From the NCBI GenBank assembly GCA_002422395.1, contig DIUY01000012.1, positions 1-64,000 of the forward strand: 64,000 bases of DNA. The letters run 5' to 3'. The stretch's first letter is position 1; each line of letters begins with the position of its first letter. The translations under genes were made by a program, and so were the position numbers. Below are positions 19,200 to 28,051 of the stretch, one piece after another. This DNA is from Methylococcaceae bacterium UBA6146 (GTDB lineage: Bacteria; Pseudomonadota; Gammaproteobacteria; Methylococcales; Methylomonadaceae). The notes beneath the pieces were generated by a model, which worked only from the letters and a program-made list of their open reading frames with translations, searched no databases and was not told the DNA's origin.

Positions 19200-19640
19200 A
19201 TGAAGCGCTTCCATGTGCATATGGCCGTCAGCAACCTATCTGAAAGCATCGGCTTTTACACGGCAATGTTTGCCGCCGAACCGAGCATCACGAAACCCGA
19301 TTACGCCAAGTGGATGCTGGATGATCCGCGGATTAATTTTGCGATTTCTCAACGCGGCGCAAAAATCGGTCTGGATCACTTCGGTCTCCAAACTGATTCC
19401 GGTGACGAGCTTGAAGAATTAAACCACCGCCTCGCCAACGCCGCTTTGCCGGTTGAAGAGCAAAAAAATGCGTCCTGCTGTTACGCCCAATCCGACAAAT
19501 ATTGGACGGTTGACCCGCAAGGCATCGCCTGGGAAGCGTTTCATTCGCTTGCAACAATCCCGACTTTTGGCGGCGACACCACCATTCCAGCCAACACAGA
19601 GTCCGCATGTTGCGCACCTTCCATTGGGAGCGAACGCTAA
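19200..19640 (+). CDS. arsI: ArsI-type organoarsenical C-As lyase (glyoxalase/VOC fold)
   Basis: 146-residue vicinal-oxygen-chelate protein. ArsI enzymes use Fe(II) and O2 to cleave the carbon-arsenic bond of methylarsenite and aromatic arsenicals. Visible features: metal ligands His5 (RFHVHMAV), His60 (LDHFGL) and Glu112 (WEAFH), and the substrate-binding vicinal pair Cys93-Cys94 in ASCCYAQSDK. A second pair, Cys137-Cys138, sits near the C-terminus. The start is ATG 19200 because AAGGAG at 19184-19189 is 10 nt upstream; the in-frame TTG at 19191 is too close to it. The stop overlaps the arsC start. The related cadmium-induced CadI group is the main alternative. Confidence 0.85.
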   Translation: MKRFHVHMAVSNLSESIGFYTAMFAAEPSITKPDYAKWMLDDPRINFAISQRGAKIGLDHFGLQTDSGDELEELNHRLANAALPVEEQKNASCCYAQSDKYWTVDPQGIAWEAFHSLATIPTFGGDTTIPANTESACCAPSIGSER

Positions 19641-20128
19641 TGAGCGCACGGGTTTTCAACGTTCTTTTCCTTTGCACCGGCAACTCTGCCCGTAGCATCA
19701 TGGCTGAAGGCGCCTTAAACAAATACGGCGCAGGCCGCTTTCGGGCCTTTAGCGCGGGCAGCCATCCTGCCGGTAAGGTCAACCCGTTCGCCTTAGAACG
19801 CTTGCAACTTGAAGGTATTACACTTGCCGATGCACGGAGCAAAAGCTGGGATGAATTTGCCCAGCCAGGCGCACCGGCTTTAGACTTTGTAATCACCGTT
19901 TGTGATAATGCCGCTGGTGAAGTTTGTCCCGTTTGGATTGGGCAGCCGATTACAGCGCATTGGGGTGTGTTTGATCCGGTGGCGGTTGAAGATGACGAGA
20001 AACGCATTGCCTTCGCCAAAGCGTTTGCAATTCTGGAGCGGCGTATCCAGCTATTCACCAGCCTTCGCCCAGAAAGTTTGGAAAGAATGGCCCTTGAACA
20101 GCAAGTCCGAGATATTGGGGATACATAA
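19640..20128 (+). CDS. arsC: Arsenate reductase, low-molecular-weight phosphatase type
   Basis: 162 residues with an LMW tyrosine-phosphatase fold. The catalytic P-loop is CTGNSAR (Cys12, Arg18) and a redox pair follows in TVCDNAAGEVCPVW, as in ArsC enzymes that reduce arsenate to arsenite with thioredoxin or glutathione-linked recycling. The DPVAVEDD stretch carries the general acid Asp. The ATG overlaps the arsI stop codon (TAATG), so the two are translated together. No arsenite exporter (arsB/acr3) or ars regulator adjoins them; the region downstream is decayed. The product arsenite would need a pump elsewhere. Confidence 0.9.
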   Translation: MSARVFNVLFLCTGNSARSIMAEGALNKYGAGRFRAFSAGSHPAGKVNPFALERLQLEGITLADARSKSWDEFAQPGAPALDFVITVCDNAAGEVCPVWIGQPITAHWGVFDPVAVEDDEKRIAFAKAFAILERRIQLFTSLRPESLERMALEQQVRDIGDT

Positions 20129-21033
20129 TAGATGTCACGTATTGACAGCCTAGCTATAAAATATCAGGCTTGAAATTACTTAAGCATCCGCAACCCGAAG
20201 GTTGGCCAATGATCAGATAAATCAACCGTCCTAGCAGCCCCCGTTGCACCCTGCTGATGTACATCGGCTTCCTGCTGGGCAAACCCAAATACGGCAGTTG
20301 CAGCCGTCTGGCAGGCGTGACGGGCATTTCCTACGATAGCGCTGCCCGTTTTCCTGCAACCGGCATCCCCGATGACGGCCTGCTGGTTGGGCTCAAGGGT
20401 TTCGGCAACGGAAACTGTTCTGGGACATGGCTGAAAGACCACACACTATTATTTATGCCCGTGTGGCTGCGCGGTTTTCTTGCCTGACGGCGACGAATTT
20501 GCCCGCCGTTGGCCGGAGCCTTCCACGTCCGGTACTGGCATATCGGACAGCGCCACGCGCTATCAAACAGTTCTGCAACATAGAAAATTACCCACCACAG
20601 GAGCAGTTTAGGGGCAGTGCGCTGCAAGACCGCCATCAGGAATAGTCTGTTGTTCCCCCTGTGCGGGTAATCCAGCTTGAGAAACCCAGGGCGCCGTGCT
20701 TTGTTATGGCGTGTGCGGGCGCTTCATCTGGAAACTGATGCTTGCTGTAAACCAGTTGGTCCCAGAGTTTCAGGCTGTCATCAATGCGTAACTTCTAAAA
20801 ATGCATACTCAAAAGTTTTAGGGCTACGACTGCCCGTCCTCAAAGAATGCCAGAATAAACCCCAAACCAATAAACATAAGGCATTTTGGACTTAATGGTT
20901 TTGCAGGGGCGAGCTTTGTTGTGTTGAAGGGATGGAAATGGGCTTGGGGTCAAATAAAGGGACATTACCCTAGCCATGCCGTTAGCGGGCAAATTTTTTT
21001 AACTAAACCAAAAGCCGTGTTGTCTATGGCATA
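20129..21033. other. Decayed region without an intact gene
   Basis: About 900 bp between arsC and yajC in which reading frames are short, interrupted and lack ribosome-binding sites. The gammaproteobacterial partners usually found before yajC (queA, tgt) are missing. The segment looks like the scar of an insertion followed by decay. The only fragment that looks protein-like is listed separately. On the minus strand, 20176-20240 would read SDHWPTFG near a frame end, faintly like the C-terminal SDH motif of the endonuclease/exonuclease/phosphatase fold; this is weak. Confidence 0.55.
20257..20360 (+). pseudogene. Possible remnant of an insertion-sequence transposase N-terminus
   Basis: One frame reads LYIGFLLGKPKYG, then RLAGVTGISYDSAARF, similar in pattern to the N-terminal helix-turn-helix of DDE transposases of several insertion-sequence families (GISHDSxxRF). 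After about 35 codons the frame loses any recognisable pattern, and no catalytic DDE residues or terminal inverted repeats were found. Identification is by remembered pattern only. Confidence 0.3.
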
Positions 21034-21075
21034 ATGGCGAACTTTTTTATTTTAGAACCACAACTGAGGATAACC

Positions 21076-21426
21076 ATGAGTTTTTTTATCGCTGACGCTG
21101 TAGCCGCTGCCGCTCCGGCCGCCCAACAACCGGGCATTGAAGGTATGTTGTTCCCATTAGGCATTTTGGTGTTTTTTTACTTTTTGTTTTTGCGCCCGCA
21201 ATCTAAACGCGCCAAAGAAAAAAAGGAAATGATTTCGGCGATGACTAAAGGTGCCGAAGTGGTCACTTCGGGCGGGATTTTAGGCAAAGTAGTGGATATG
21301 GATGACAATTTCTTAAAACTTGAAGTTTGCGATAACACCTTTATACAAGTCCAACGGCAAAGCATTGAAGGTATGATGCCAAAAGGCACGTATAAAGCGA
21401 TAACCAAGAAAATAGCTAAAGACTAA
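21076..21426 (+). CDS. yajC: Preprotein translocase subunit YajC
   Basis: 116-residue inner-membrane protein of the SecDF-YajC complex. One membrane segment (about 20-40, FPLGILVFFYFLFLRPQ) is followed by a basic cytosolic part with EMISAMTKGAEVVTSGGILGKV. The start is ATG 21076, beginning MSFFIADA, because GAGG lies 6 nt upstream; the upstream in-frame ATG at 21034 has no such site and would give an atypical extension. secD follows after 70 bp. Confidence 0.95.
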   Translation: MSFFIADAVAAAAPAAQQPGIEGMLFPLGILVFFYFLFLRPQSKRAKEKKEMISAMTKGAEVVTSGGILGKVVDMDDNFLKLEVCDNTFIQVQRQSIEGMMPKGTYKAITKKIAKD

Positions 21427-21496
21427 CGGGGCTAGCGTAACTGGCCGGCATGGCGTCGGCGGGTGGAGACGCGGTTTTAATGATTGGAATGACATA

Positions 21497-23344
21497 ATGC
21501 AAAATACTTACCCACTTTGGAAAAATGTAATGATCCTGCTGACCTTTTTGGTCGCAATTATTTACGCGTTACCGAACTTGTATGGCGAAGACCCGTCGGT
21601 GCAGCTATCGTCGGCGGGCGGCATAGCGATAACCCAAGCGCAAGCCGGTCAGGTTGAAATGGAGCTTAAGGGCTTGAACGTGGACATTAAAGCGTTCGAA
21701 TTTAATGATGGGCGTATTCTGGCGCGTTTCAACAACACCGATGACCAAATGAAAGCGGCGGACTTGCTCAGGGAAAAAATGGGCAATGCCATGACAGTTG
21801 CGCTAAATCTGGCGCCGACCACGCCGACTTGGCTACAGATGTTGGGGGCGGATGCCATGTATCTGGGCTTAGATTTGCGCGGCGGTGTGCACTTTTTGTT
21901 GGAAGTGGATATGGAGGCGGCGGTCAAACAAGCCGAAGAACGCTATAACGATGATGTGCGCCAAGCATTAAGGACGGCGCGTATCCATTACCAATCGGTG
22001 GCTAAAGACGCGGGCCATATAAAAGTTAAGCTGAAATCAGCCGATGACAAGCCAGCCTTTATGACAGTGTTGAATAAAGACTTTAGGACTCTGGATGTCA
22101 CTGAGCCAACTGCACAAGATGAGGTTTGGCTGCAACTCTCCGAACAAGAAACTAAGGAAATAAAAAAATTCGCGGTCGCCCAAAACATGACCACGTTGCG
22201 TAATCGGGTTAATGAGCTAGGGGTTGCTGAACCAGTCATCCAACAACAGGGTGACAATCGCATCATGGTGCAGTTGCCAGGTGTGCAGGACACGGCACGC
22301 GCTAAAGAAATCTTAGGTACGACGGCGACATTGGAATACCGTTTGGTTGACGTTGAACATGATGTGCAAAAAGCGGTTGAAGGCCATGTTCCGGTTGGCA
22401 GCCGGTTGTATTATGAGAAAAATGGCAGTCCTATCCTTTTGGACCGCCGTATTATTGTCACTGGAGACCAGATTGTCGATGCGTCATCGGGTATGGATCA
22501 AGATGGGCGGGCTGCGGTGTTTATCTCGTTGAACGGGGTCGGTGCCGCTAAAATGGGCAAAGTCACCCAGGCCAATGTCGGTAGGCCAATGGCGGTGGTG
22601 TTTATCGAATACAAAGTTGACACGAAGGTTGTCAACGGTGAAAAAGTCCGCCATAAAGAAAAGGTCGAAAAAGTTATTAGTGTGGCGACTATCCAGGGCG
22701 TGTTCAGCAAACGCTTCCAAACCACGGGTTTGGACAGTCCCCAAGAAGCACGCAACTTGTCCTTGTTATTAAGGGCGGGGGCGTTGGCCGCACCGGTTGA
22801 CATTGTCGAAGAGCGTACCGTAGGGCCTAGCTTAGGCCAGGACAATATCGACAAAGGCATGTTGTCGTTTATGGTCGGCTTTGCTTTGGTGGTGCTGTTC
22901 ATGACGGTTTATTACAAACTGTTCGGTATCATTGCCAATTTTGCCTTGGCTTTTAACGTGGTGGTTATTGTTGCCATCCTTTCTATGCTTCAGGCCACGC
23001 TGACTTTGCCCGGCATCGCCGGTATTATTTTGACAGTTGGCATGTCCGTGGACGCCAACGTTTTGATTTTTGAACGGGTCAAAGAAGAGTTGAGGCTTGG
23101 CAACAGTCCACAGGCGAGTATTTTCATCGGTTATGAAAAAGCTTGGGCGACTATTTTAGATTCCAACATCACCACCCTAGTGGTCGCGGTTATGCTGTTT
23201 GCTTTCGGTTCCGGTTCGGTGAAAGGTTTTGCCGTCACGCTGATTATCGGCATTTTGTCATCCATGTTTACGGCCATTAACGGCACCCGTATGATTGTCA
23301 ACTGGATTTATGGTGGCCGTCGGCTAGAGAAGCTGTCGGTATAG
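21497..23344 (+). CDS. secD: Protein translocase subunit SecD
   Basis: 615 residues, the same length as E. coli SecD. First membrane helix at about 7-27, a large periplasmic region with the D1 motif MYLGLDLRGGVHFLLEVD, then five C-terminal membrane helices. The D4-type segment DIVEERTVGPSLGQDNI and the D5/D6 segment SVDANVLIFERVKEE are visible. With SecF it uses the proton or Na+ gradient to pull substrates out of the SecYEG channel. Second gene of yajC-secD-secF. Confidence 0.97.
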   Translation: MQNTYPLWKNVMILLTFLVAIIYALPNLYGEDPSVQLSSAGGIAITQAQAGQVEMELKGLNVDIKAFEFNDGRILARFNNTDDQMKAADLLREKMGNAMTVALNLAPTTPTWLQMLGADAMYLGLDLRGGVHFLLEVDMEAAVKQAEERYNDDVRQALRTARIHYQSVAKDAGHIKVKLKSADDKPAFMTVLNKDFRTLDVTEPTAQDEVWLQLSEQETKEIKKFAVAQNMTTLRNRVNELGVAEPVIQQQGDNRIMVQLPGVQDTARAKEILGTTATLEYRLVDVEHDVQKAVEGHVPVGSRLYYEKNGSPILLDRRIIVTGDQIVDASSGMDQDGRAAVFISLNGVGAAKMGKVTQANVGRPMAVVFIEYKVDTKVVNGEKVRHKEKVEKVISVATIQGVFSKRFQTTGLDSPQEARNLSLLLRAGALAAPVDIVEERTVGPSLGQDNIDKGMLSFMVGFALVVLFMTVYYKLFGIIANFALAFNVVVIVAILSMLQATLTLPGIAGIILTVGMSVDANVLIFERVKEELRLGNSPQASIFIGYEKAWATILDSNITTLVVAVMLFAFGSGSVKGFAVTLIIGILSSMFTAINGTRMIVNWIYGGRRLEKLSV

Positions 23345-23436
23345 CCGGAAGGCATAAGTGGGGCGTCTGCGTCTGGCAAGCTGCCCTACTTGGTACGCTT
23401 AGGCCTGTTTTTTGAACTTTGAAACTTAAAAACACT

Positions 23437-24363
23437 ATGTTCAACACAAATATAAATTTTATCGGTAACCGCAATATTTTCCTGATACTTTCCAGCATCT
23501 TAATGGTTGTTGCGATAGGATCGTTGGCGGTGAAAGGCCTGAAAATGGGCATTGATTTCACTGGCGGTACGTTGATTGAAGTCGGCTATCAAGGGGCGGC
23601 GGATTTGAACGCATTACGTGACACGCTCGACCAAGGCGGGTTTGCCGATGCCACGGTACAGAATTTTGGCACCGCCAAAGATGTGCTGATCCGTTTAAAA
23701 CTCCAGGAGGGCGTGAGCAGCGCCGACCTTAGCCACAAAGTGCTGGAAGCCATCAACAAAGACAGTAAAACGCCGGCCAGCATCAGACGCGTGGAGTTTG
23801 TTGGCCCGCAGGTCGGCGATGATCTTGCTGAAGATGGTTTTCTGGCTTTGCTGTATTCGACCATTGCCATTCTGGTTTATATCGCTTGGCGGTTCGAATG
23901 GAAGTTCTCGCTAGGAGCAATCATTGCGACGTTCCACGATGTGATTGTGACGCTAGGCTTTTTTTCCATATTAGGTTTGGAATTTGACTTGACTGTGCTG
24001 GCTGCGGTGTTGGCTTTAATTGGCTATTCGCTGAACGACACCATTGTTATTTATGACCGCATCCGTGAAAGCTTCCGGGAGATGCGTAACAAAACCACGG
24101 AAGAAATCATGAACATCTCGGTCAATGTCACGTTGAGCCGCACCATCATGACCTCAGTAACCGTTCTTTTGGTGCTGGTGTCGCTGTTTTTCCTTGGCGG
24201 CGAAGTCATCCATGGGTTTTCCGTTGTGTTGCTGTTTGGCGTATTTTTTGGCACGTATTCATCTATTTTTATCGCCAGTCCGGTGGCGTTAATGCTAGGC
24301 GTCAGCCCAGCGGATTTGATGGTGCCGGTTAAAGAAGGCTCTGAGCTGGACGAGCGCCCCTGA
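23437..24363 (+). CDS. secF: Protein translocase subunit SecF
   Basis: 308 residues from ATG 23437; an in-frame TTG six codons earlier is possible but no clear Shine-Dalgarno decides it. Membrane helix about 13-33, motif MGIDFTGGTLIEV, periplasmic P1 region, then helices containing YSLNDTIVIYDRIRE, the conserved SecF loop. Forms the heterodimer with SecD. A promoter-like element for ndk overlaps the end of the gene. Confidence 0.96.
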   Translation: MFNTNINFIGNRNIFLILSSILMVVAIGSLAVKGLKMGIDFTGGTLIEVGYQGAADLNALRDTLDQGGFADATVQNFGTAKDVLIRLKLQEGVSSADLSHKVLEAINKDSKTPASIRRVEFVGPQVGDDLAEDGFLALLYSTIAILVYIAWRFEWKFSLGAIIATFHDVIVTLGFFSILGLEFDLTVLAAVLALIGYSLNDTIVIYDRIRESFREMRNKTTEEIMNISVNVTLSRTIMTSVTVLLVLVSLFFLGGEVIHGFSVVLLFGVFFGTYSSIFIASPVALMLGVSPADLMVPVKEGSELDERP

Positions 24364-24388
24364 AATAGTTTCGTTAATCGGGTATAAT
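24360..24388 (+). promoter_or_regulatory. Candidate sigma-70 promoter for ndk-rlmN-pilW
   Basis: CTGAAA (24360-24365), 17-nt spacer, perfect TATAAT (24383-24388), about 60 bp before the ndk ATG. A TTTGGAG ribosome-binding site lies between. The -35 box has four of six consensus bases. Confidence 0.55.
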
Positions 24389-24447
24389 CCCAATCTTATC
24401 TTTTAAATCACACTACTTTAACCCTACTATTTGGAGTTTTACACATT

Positions 24448-24879
24448 ATGGCAATTGAACGCACATTCTCAATCATCAAGCCTGACGCAGTGGCAAAAAA
24501 CGTTATCGGTGAAATTTACAGCCGTTTTGAAAAAAATGACCTAAAAATTGTTGCCGCCAAAATGTTGCACCTGACTAAAGAGCAGGCAGAAGGCTTTTAT
24601 GCTGAGCATAGCGAGCGTGGCTTTTTTAACGACTTGATCGCTTTCATGATTTCAGGCCCCGTTATGATGCAGGTTTTGGAAGGTGAAAACGCGGTGCTGA
24701 AGCATCGTGAAATCATGGGTGCAACCAACCCTAAAGATGCCGCTCCAGGCACTATCCGTGCAGATTTTGCAAATAGCATCGACGAAAATGCGGTGCATGG
24801 TTCGGATGCGCTCGAAACCGCTAAGAGAGAAATAGCTTTCTTTTTTTCAGATGATGAACTCTGTGCTAGAACCCGTTAA
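24448..24879 (+). CDS. ndk: Nucleoside diphosphate kinase
   Basis: 143-residue housekeeping enzyme that transfers the terminal phosphate of ATP to other NDPs by way of a phosphohistidine. The active site NAVHGSD (His117) and N-terminal RTFSIIKPDAV are intact. The last 29 nt overlap the start of rlmN in another frame, so the C-terminal DDELCARTR doubles as the rlmN start region. Confidence 0.97.
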   Translation: MAIERTFSIIKPDAVAKNVIGEIYSRFEKNDLKIVAAKMLHLTKEQAEGFYAEHSERGFFNDLIAFMISGPVMMQVLEGENAVLKHREIMGATNPKDAAPGTIRADFANSIDENAVHGSDALETAKREIAFFFSDDELCARTR

Positions 24880-25963
24880 GCAAAAAATCAATTTGCTTGA
24901 TTTCGACAGGAAAGGCCTTACGGCCTTTTTTGCCGATTTAGGCGAAAAATCGTTCCGGGCAACCCAGTTGCTTAAATGGATTTATCAGGAAGACGCCGAT
25001 GATTTCGACCTGATGACTAACTTAAGTAAGCCGCTACGTGCCTATCTGAAAGAAAACTGCACTATCGCCACGCCAGAAATTGCCATTGAGCAGCTGGCTA
25101 GCGATGGCGTGCGCAAATGGGCTTTACAAACTCGGTGCGGAAATCGTATCGAAACGGTGTTTATTCCTGAAGAAGGGCGCGGCACATTATGTGTGTCGTC
25201 ACAAATAGGTTGTGTGTTGGCCTGTACCTTTTGCTCGACGGCTCAGCAGGGCTTTAACCGAAATTTAAGCACGGCGGAAATTATTGGCCAAGTGTATGTG
25301 GCGCAAAAACGTTTAGGGGCTGATGCCAGAATCACTAATGTGGTGATGATGGGCATGGGCGAGCCGTTGCTGAATTTTGATAACGTCGTTGCCGCGATGA
25401 ACCTAATGATGGATGATTTTGCATACGGCTTGTCCAAACGCCGTGTCACTATCAGCACATCAGGCGTGGTGCCCGCAATGTACCGGCTGACCGAAGCCTG
25501 TGATGTCAGCTTAGCAGTCTCTTTGCATGCGGTGACTGATGAGTTAAGGGATGAACTGGTGCCCATCAACAAAAAATATCCGTTAAAGGCGTTAATGGAG
25601 GCGTGCAGGGTTAATGCCCAGCTAGCCCCACGGCGAACAGTGACGTTTGAGTATGTTATGCTCGATGGCGTTAATGATTCCCTTGAAGATGCGCAAGGAT
25701 TGGTCAGGTTATTAAAAACCGTGCCGGCAAAAATCAACTTGATACCGTTTAACCCATTCCCCAATTCATCTTACCGTTGCTCCAGCAATAACCGTATTAA
25801 CCAGTTCAAAACATTGTTGAATGATGCGGGGATTGTGACGACGGTCAGAAAAACTCGTGGGGAGGATATTGACGCAGCTTGCGGTCAGTTGGTCGGCCAG
25901 GTTGACGATAAAAGCCGTAGACATCTTAAGCTCAAATTAATGGATACCAAACATGTTGCGTAA
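24851..25963 (+). CDS. rlmN: Dual-specificity 23S rRNA/tRNA adenine-C2 methyltransferase RlmN
   Basis: Radical-SAM enzyme that makes 2-methyladenosine at A2503 of 23S rRNA and A37 of some tRNAs. 370 residues. The [4Fe-4S] motif CVLACTFC (Cx3Cx2C) with GFNRNLSTAEIIGQ, the GMGEPLLNFDNV segment and the C-terminal RKTRGEDIDAACGQL, containing the methyl-carrying cysteine, are all present. Two adjacent ATGs (24851, 24854) can serve as start; both lie inside the ndk gene. Overlaps pilW by 11 nt. Confidence 0.97.
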   Translation: MMNSVLEPVKQKINLLDFDRKGLTAFFADLGEKSFRATQLLKWIYQEDADDFDLMTNLSKPLRAYLKENCTIATPEIAIEQLASDGVRKWALQTRCGNRIETVFIPEEGRGTLCVSSQIGCVLACTFCSTAQQGFNRNLSTAEIIGQVYVAQKRLGADARITNVVMMGMGEPLLNFDNVVAAMNLMMDDFAYGLSKRRVTISTSGVVPAMYRLTEACDVSLAVSLHAVTDELRDELVPINKKYPLKALMEACRVNAQLAPRRTVTFEYVMLDGVNDSLEDAQGLVRLLKTVPAKINLIPFNPFPNSSYRCSSNNRINQFKTLLNDAGIVTTVRKTRGEDIDAACGQLVGQVDDKSRRHLKLKLMDTKHVA

Positions 25964-26705
25964 TCTATCGAAAGCCCTTAAGCCCCTCGCCTTTGCCCTA
26001 TGTGCGCTTGTGTTAGTGGCCTGCGCATCGTCTGCGAAAAAAAAAGCCGAGGCCGATGTTTATTTGCAGTTGGGTGTGCGCTATCTGAGCATGAACAAGT
26101 TAGAAGTGGCTAAAGAAAACTTAGAACGTGTTCTGTCCATGGATTCAAATAATGTCCAAGCACACAATGCGCTAGGCTTTTTGTATGAAAAAATTGAAAA
26201 ATATCCGGAAGCCAGGACACATTATCAGACCGCTTTTAAGCTTGCGCCTGATGATTTAAGCATACAGAATAATTTTGGCCGTTTTCTTTGCGAACGGCGC
26301 GAATTTGACCAAGGAATGGAGTTGTTGGGCAAGGCGATTGCCAATCTATTAAATGATAGGCTTTGGCTGGCATTGACAAATGCGGGCTTATGCCAATCGG
26401 GCATGGGACAGCAACAAAAAGCTAAAGCTTACTTTAAACAAGCTTTGCAGGTTAACAGTAATTACGCGCCGGCATTACTGGAAATGCAAAAAATCAGCTA
26501 TCAAAACCGAGAATATTGGCTGGCAAAGAACTATTTGCAACGTTATGTAAGCCTCGCCCCGCAGACTGCCGAGTCTTTGTGGATAGCGATACAAACTGAA
26601 CGCGCGTTAGGCAATTATGGCCTGGCGAATGAATACCATAACGAATTACTGGAAAAATTTCCCCTTTCAAATCAAGCGCGACAAGCTGGGCCTGTGCAAC
26701 AATAA
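25953..26705 (+). CDS. pilW: Type IV pilus biogenesis/stability lipoprotein PilW (PilF)
   Basis: 250 residues. Lipoprotein signal with lipobox LVAC (Cys24) and then tandem tetratricopeptide repeats (about 34-240, for example NVQAHNALGFLYEKIEKYPEA). PilW/PilF is the outer-membrane pilotin-type protein needed for assembly or stability of type IV pilus secretin. Position between rlmN and hisS is the conserved one. rodZ and ispG, which usually lie between pilW and hisS, are absent. Confidence 0.9.
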   Translation: MLRNLSKALKPLAFALCALVLVACASSAKKKAEADVYLQLGVRYLSMNKLEVAKENLERVLSMDSNNVQAHNALGFLYEKIEKYPEARTHYQTAFKLAPDDLSIQNNFGRFLCERREFDQGMELLGKAIANLLNDRLWLALTNAGLCQSGMGQQQKAKAYFKQALQVNSNYAPALLEMQKISYQNREYWLAKNYLQRYVSLAPQTAESLWIAIQTERALGNYGLANEYHNELLEKFPLSNQARQAGPVQQ

Positions 26706-26721
26706 CGGGCTGTAAAACACT

Positions 26722-28002
26722 ATGGCAAACAATATACAAGCAATTCGCGGGATGCACGATGTGCTTCCTGAACAAACCCCGCTGTGGCAATATGCGGAAA
26801 AAATCATCAGGGACGTACTCAGCAGTTATGGCTATAGTGAGATTCGCCTGCCCATTGTTGAAAAAACCGAACTCTTTAAGCGCTCTATCGGTGAAGTGAC
26901 TGATATAGTCGAGAAAGAAATGTACACGTTTGAAGACAGAAATGGCGATTCTTTAACCTTGCGGCCCGAAGGTACAGCAGGTTGCCTTCGGGCTTGTCTG
27001 GAACATGGTTTGTTGCAGGGGCAGGCCCACCGGTTATGGTATTACGGGCCGATGTACCGGCATGAGCGCCCGCAAAAAGGCCGTTATCGCCAATTTATGC
27101 AATTGGGCGTTGAAACTTACGGCATGTCAGGGCCTGATATTGATGCGGAAGTGATTTTGCTGATGGATCGCTTATGGAAAAAACTGGGTATCCGCGATAA
27201 AGTCCGTCTGCAACTGAATTCCTTAGGCACGATTGCTGAGCGGCTGGTTTACCGCGAAAATTTGGTCAATTACTTCCAGGAACATTTGGAGCAGTTGGAT
27301 GACGATAGCGTACGCCGTTTACACACGAATCCGCTGCGTATTTTGGACACCAAAAACCCAGCGATGAAGGACGTTGTCGCCAATGCGCCGGTGTTAATGG
27401 CTTATTTGGGCGCTGACAGTCTCCAGCATTTCAATGCAATCACCCGCACCTTGGACGATTTGGGCATAAGCTATGAGATCAATAGCCGTTTGGTCCGTGG
27501 GTTGGACTATTACAGTAAAACGGTGTTTGAATGGGTCACCGATGAACTGGGTTCGCAAGGCACTGTTTGCGCAGGCGGACGTTATGATGGCCTGATAGAA
27601 CAATTGGGCGGCAAACCCAATTATGCGGTGGGTTTTGCTATGGGCATGGAGCGTTTGTTGGCATTAATGGAAAATTTGGATGCGGTTAAGCTCGTAAAGC
27701 CGGTTGACGCGTATATGATCCGTGTCGGTGAAGCCGCAGAGCGGGTCGGTTTAAGGTTTGCCGAGACCCTCAGAGATGAGGTTCCCGGTTTGAAGCTCCA
27801 GGTAAGCGGGGAGGGCGGCAGTTTTAAAAGCCAGTTTAAAAAAGCGGACAAAAGCGGTGCGGACTATGCCCTTATTTTGGGCGATGATGAAGCCAGCCGC
27901 TGTGAAGTCGGCATCAAGCCTTTGCGTGATGGGCAAGGGCAGCAGACATTATCACAGCAAGAGACGGTCACCTTTTTTCAAAACTATCTGTTTTCCCGAT
28001 AA
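26722..28002 (+). CDS. hisS: Histidyl-tRNA synthetase
   Basis: Class II aminoacyl-tRNA synthetase, 426 residues, cytosolic. Class II motifs are visible: motif 2 in MYRHERPQKGRYRQFMQLGVE, the histidine-A signatures LVRGLDYYSKTVFEW and VCAGGRYDGLIEQLGG, and motif 3 GFAMGMERLL. The C-terminal anticodon-binding domain follows (about 325-426). Starts 17 nt after pilW and continues into yfgM. Confidence 0.98.
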   Translation: MANNIQAIRGMHDVLPEQTPLWQYAEKIIRDVLSSYGYSEIRLPIVEKTELFKRSIGEVTDIVEKEMYTFEDRNGDSLTLRPEGTAGCLRACLEHGLLQGQAHRLWYYGPMYRHERPQKGRYRQFMQLGVETYGMSGPDIDAEVILLMDRLWKKLGIRDKVRLQLNSLGTIAERLVYRENLVNYFQEHLEQLDDDSVRRLHTNPLRILDTKNPAMKDVVANAPVLMAYLGADSLQHFNAITRTLDDLGISYEINSRLVRGLDYYSKTVFEWVTDELGSQGTVCAGGRYDGLIEQLGGKPNYAVGFAMGMERLLALMENLDAVKLVKPVDAYMIRVGEAAERVGLRFAETLRDEVPGLKLQVSGEGGSFKSQFKKADKSGADYALILGDDEASRCEVGIKPLRDGQGQQTLSQQETVTFFQNYLFSR

Positions 28003-28051
28003 CGTTTTGATAGCGCGTCATATTTTAAAAATTTCATCAAGAGAATAAGCA

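Noticed and set aside
20331..20895. Several short open frames between arsC and yajC as genes
   Set aside because: They overlap one another on both strands, lack ribosome-binding sites and do not resemble known proteins; treated as decayed DNA.
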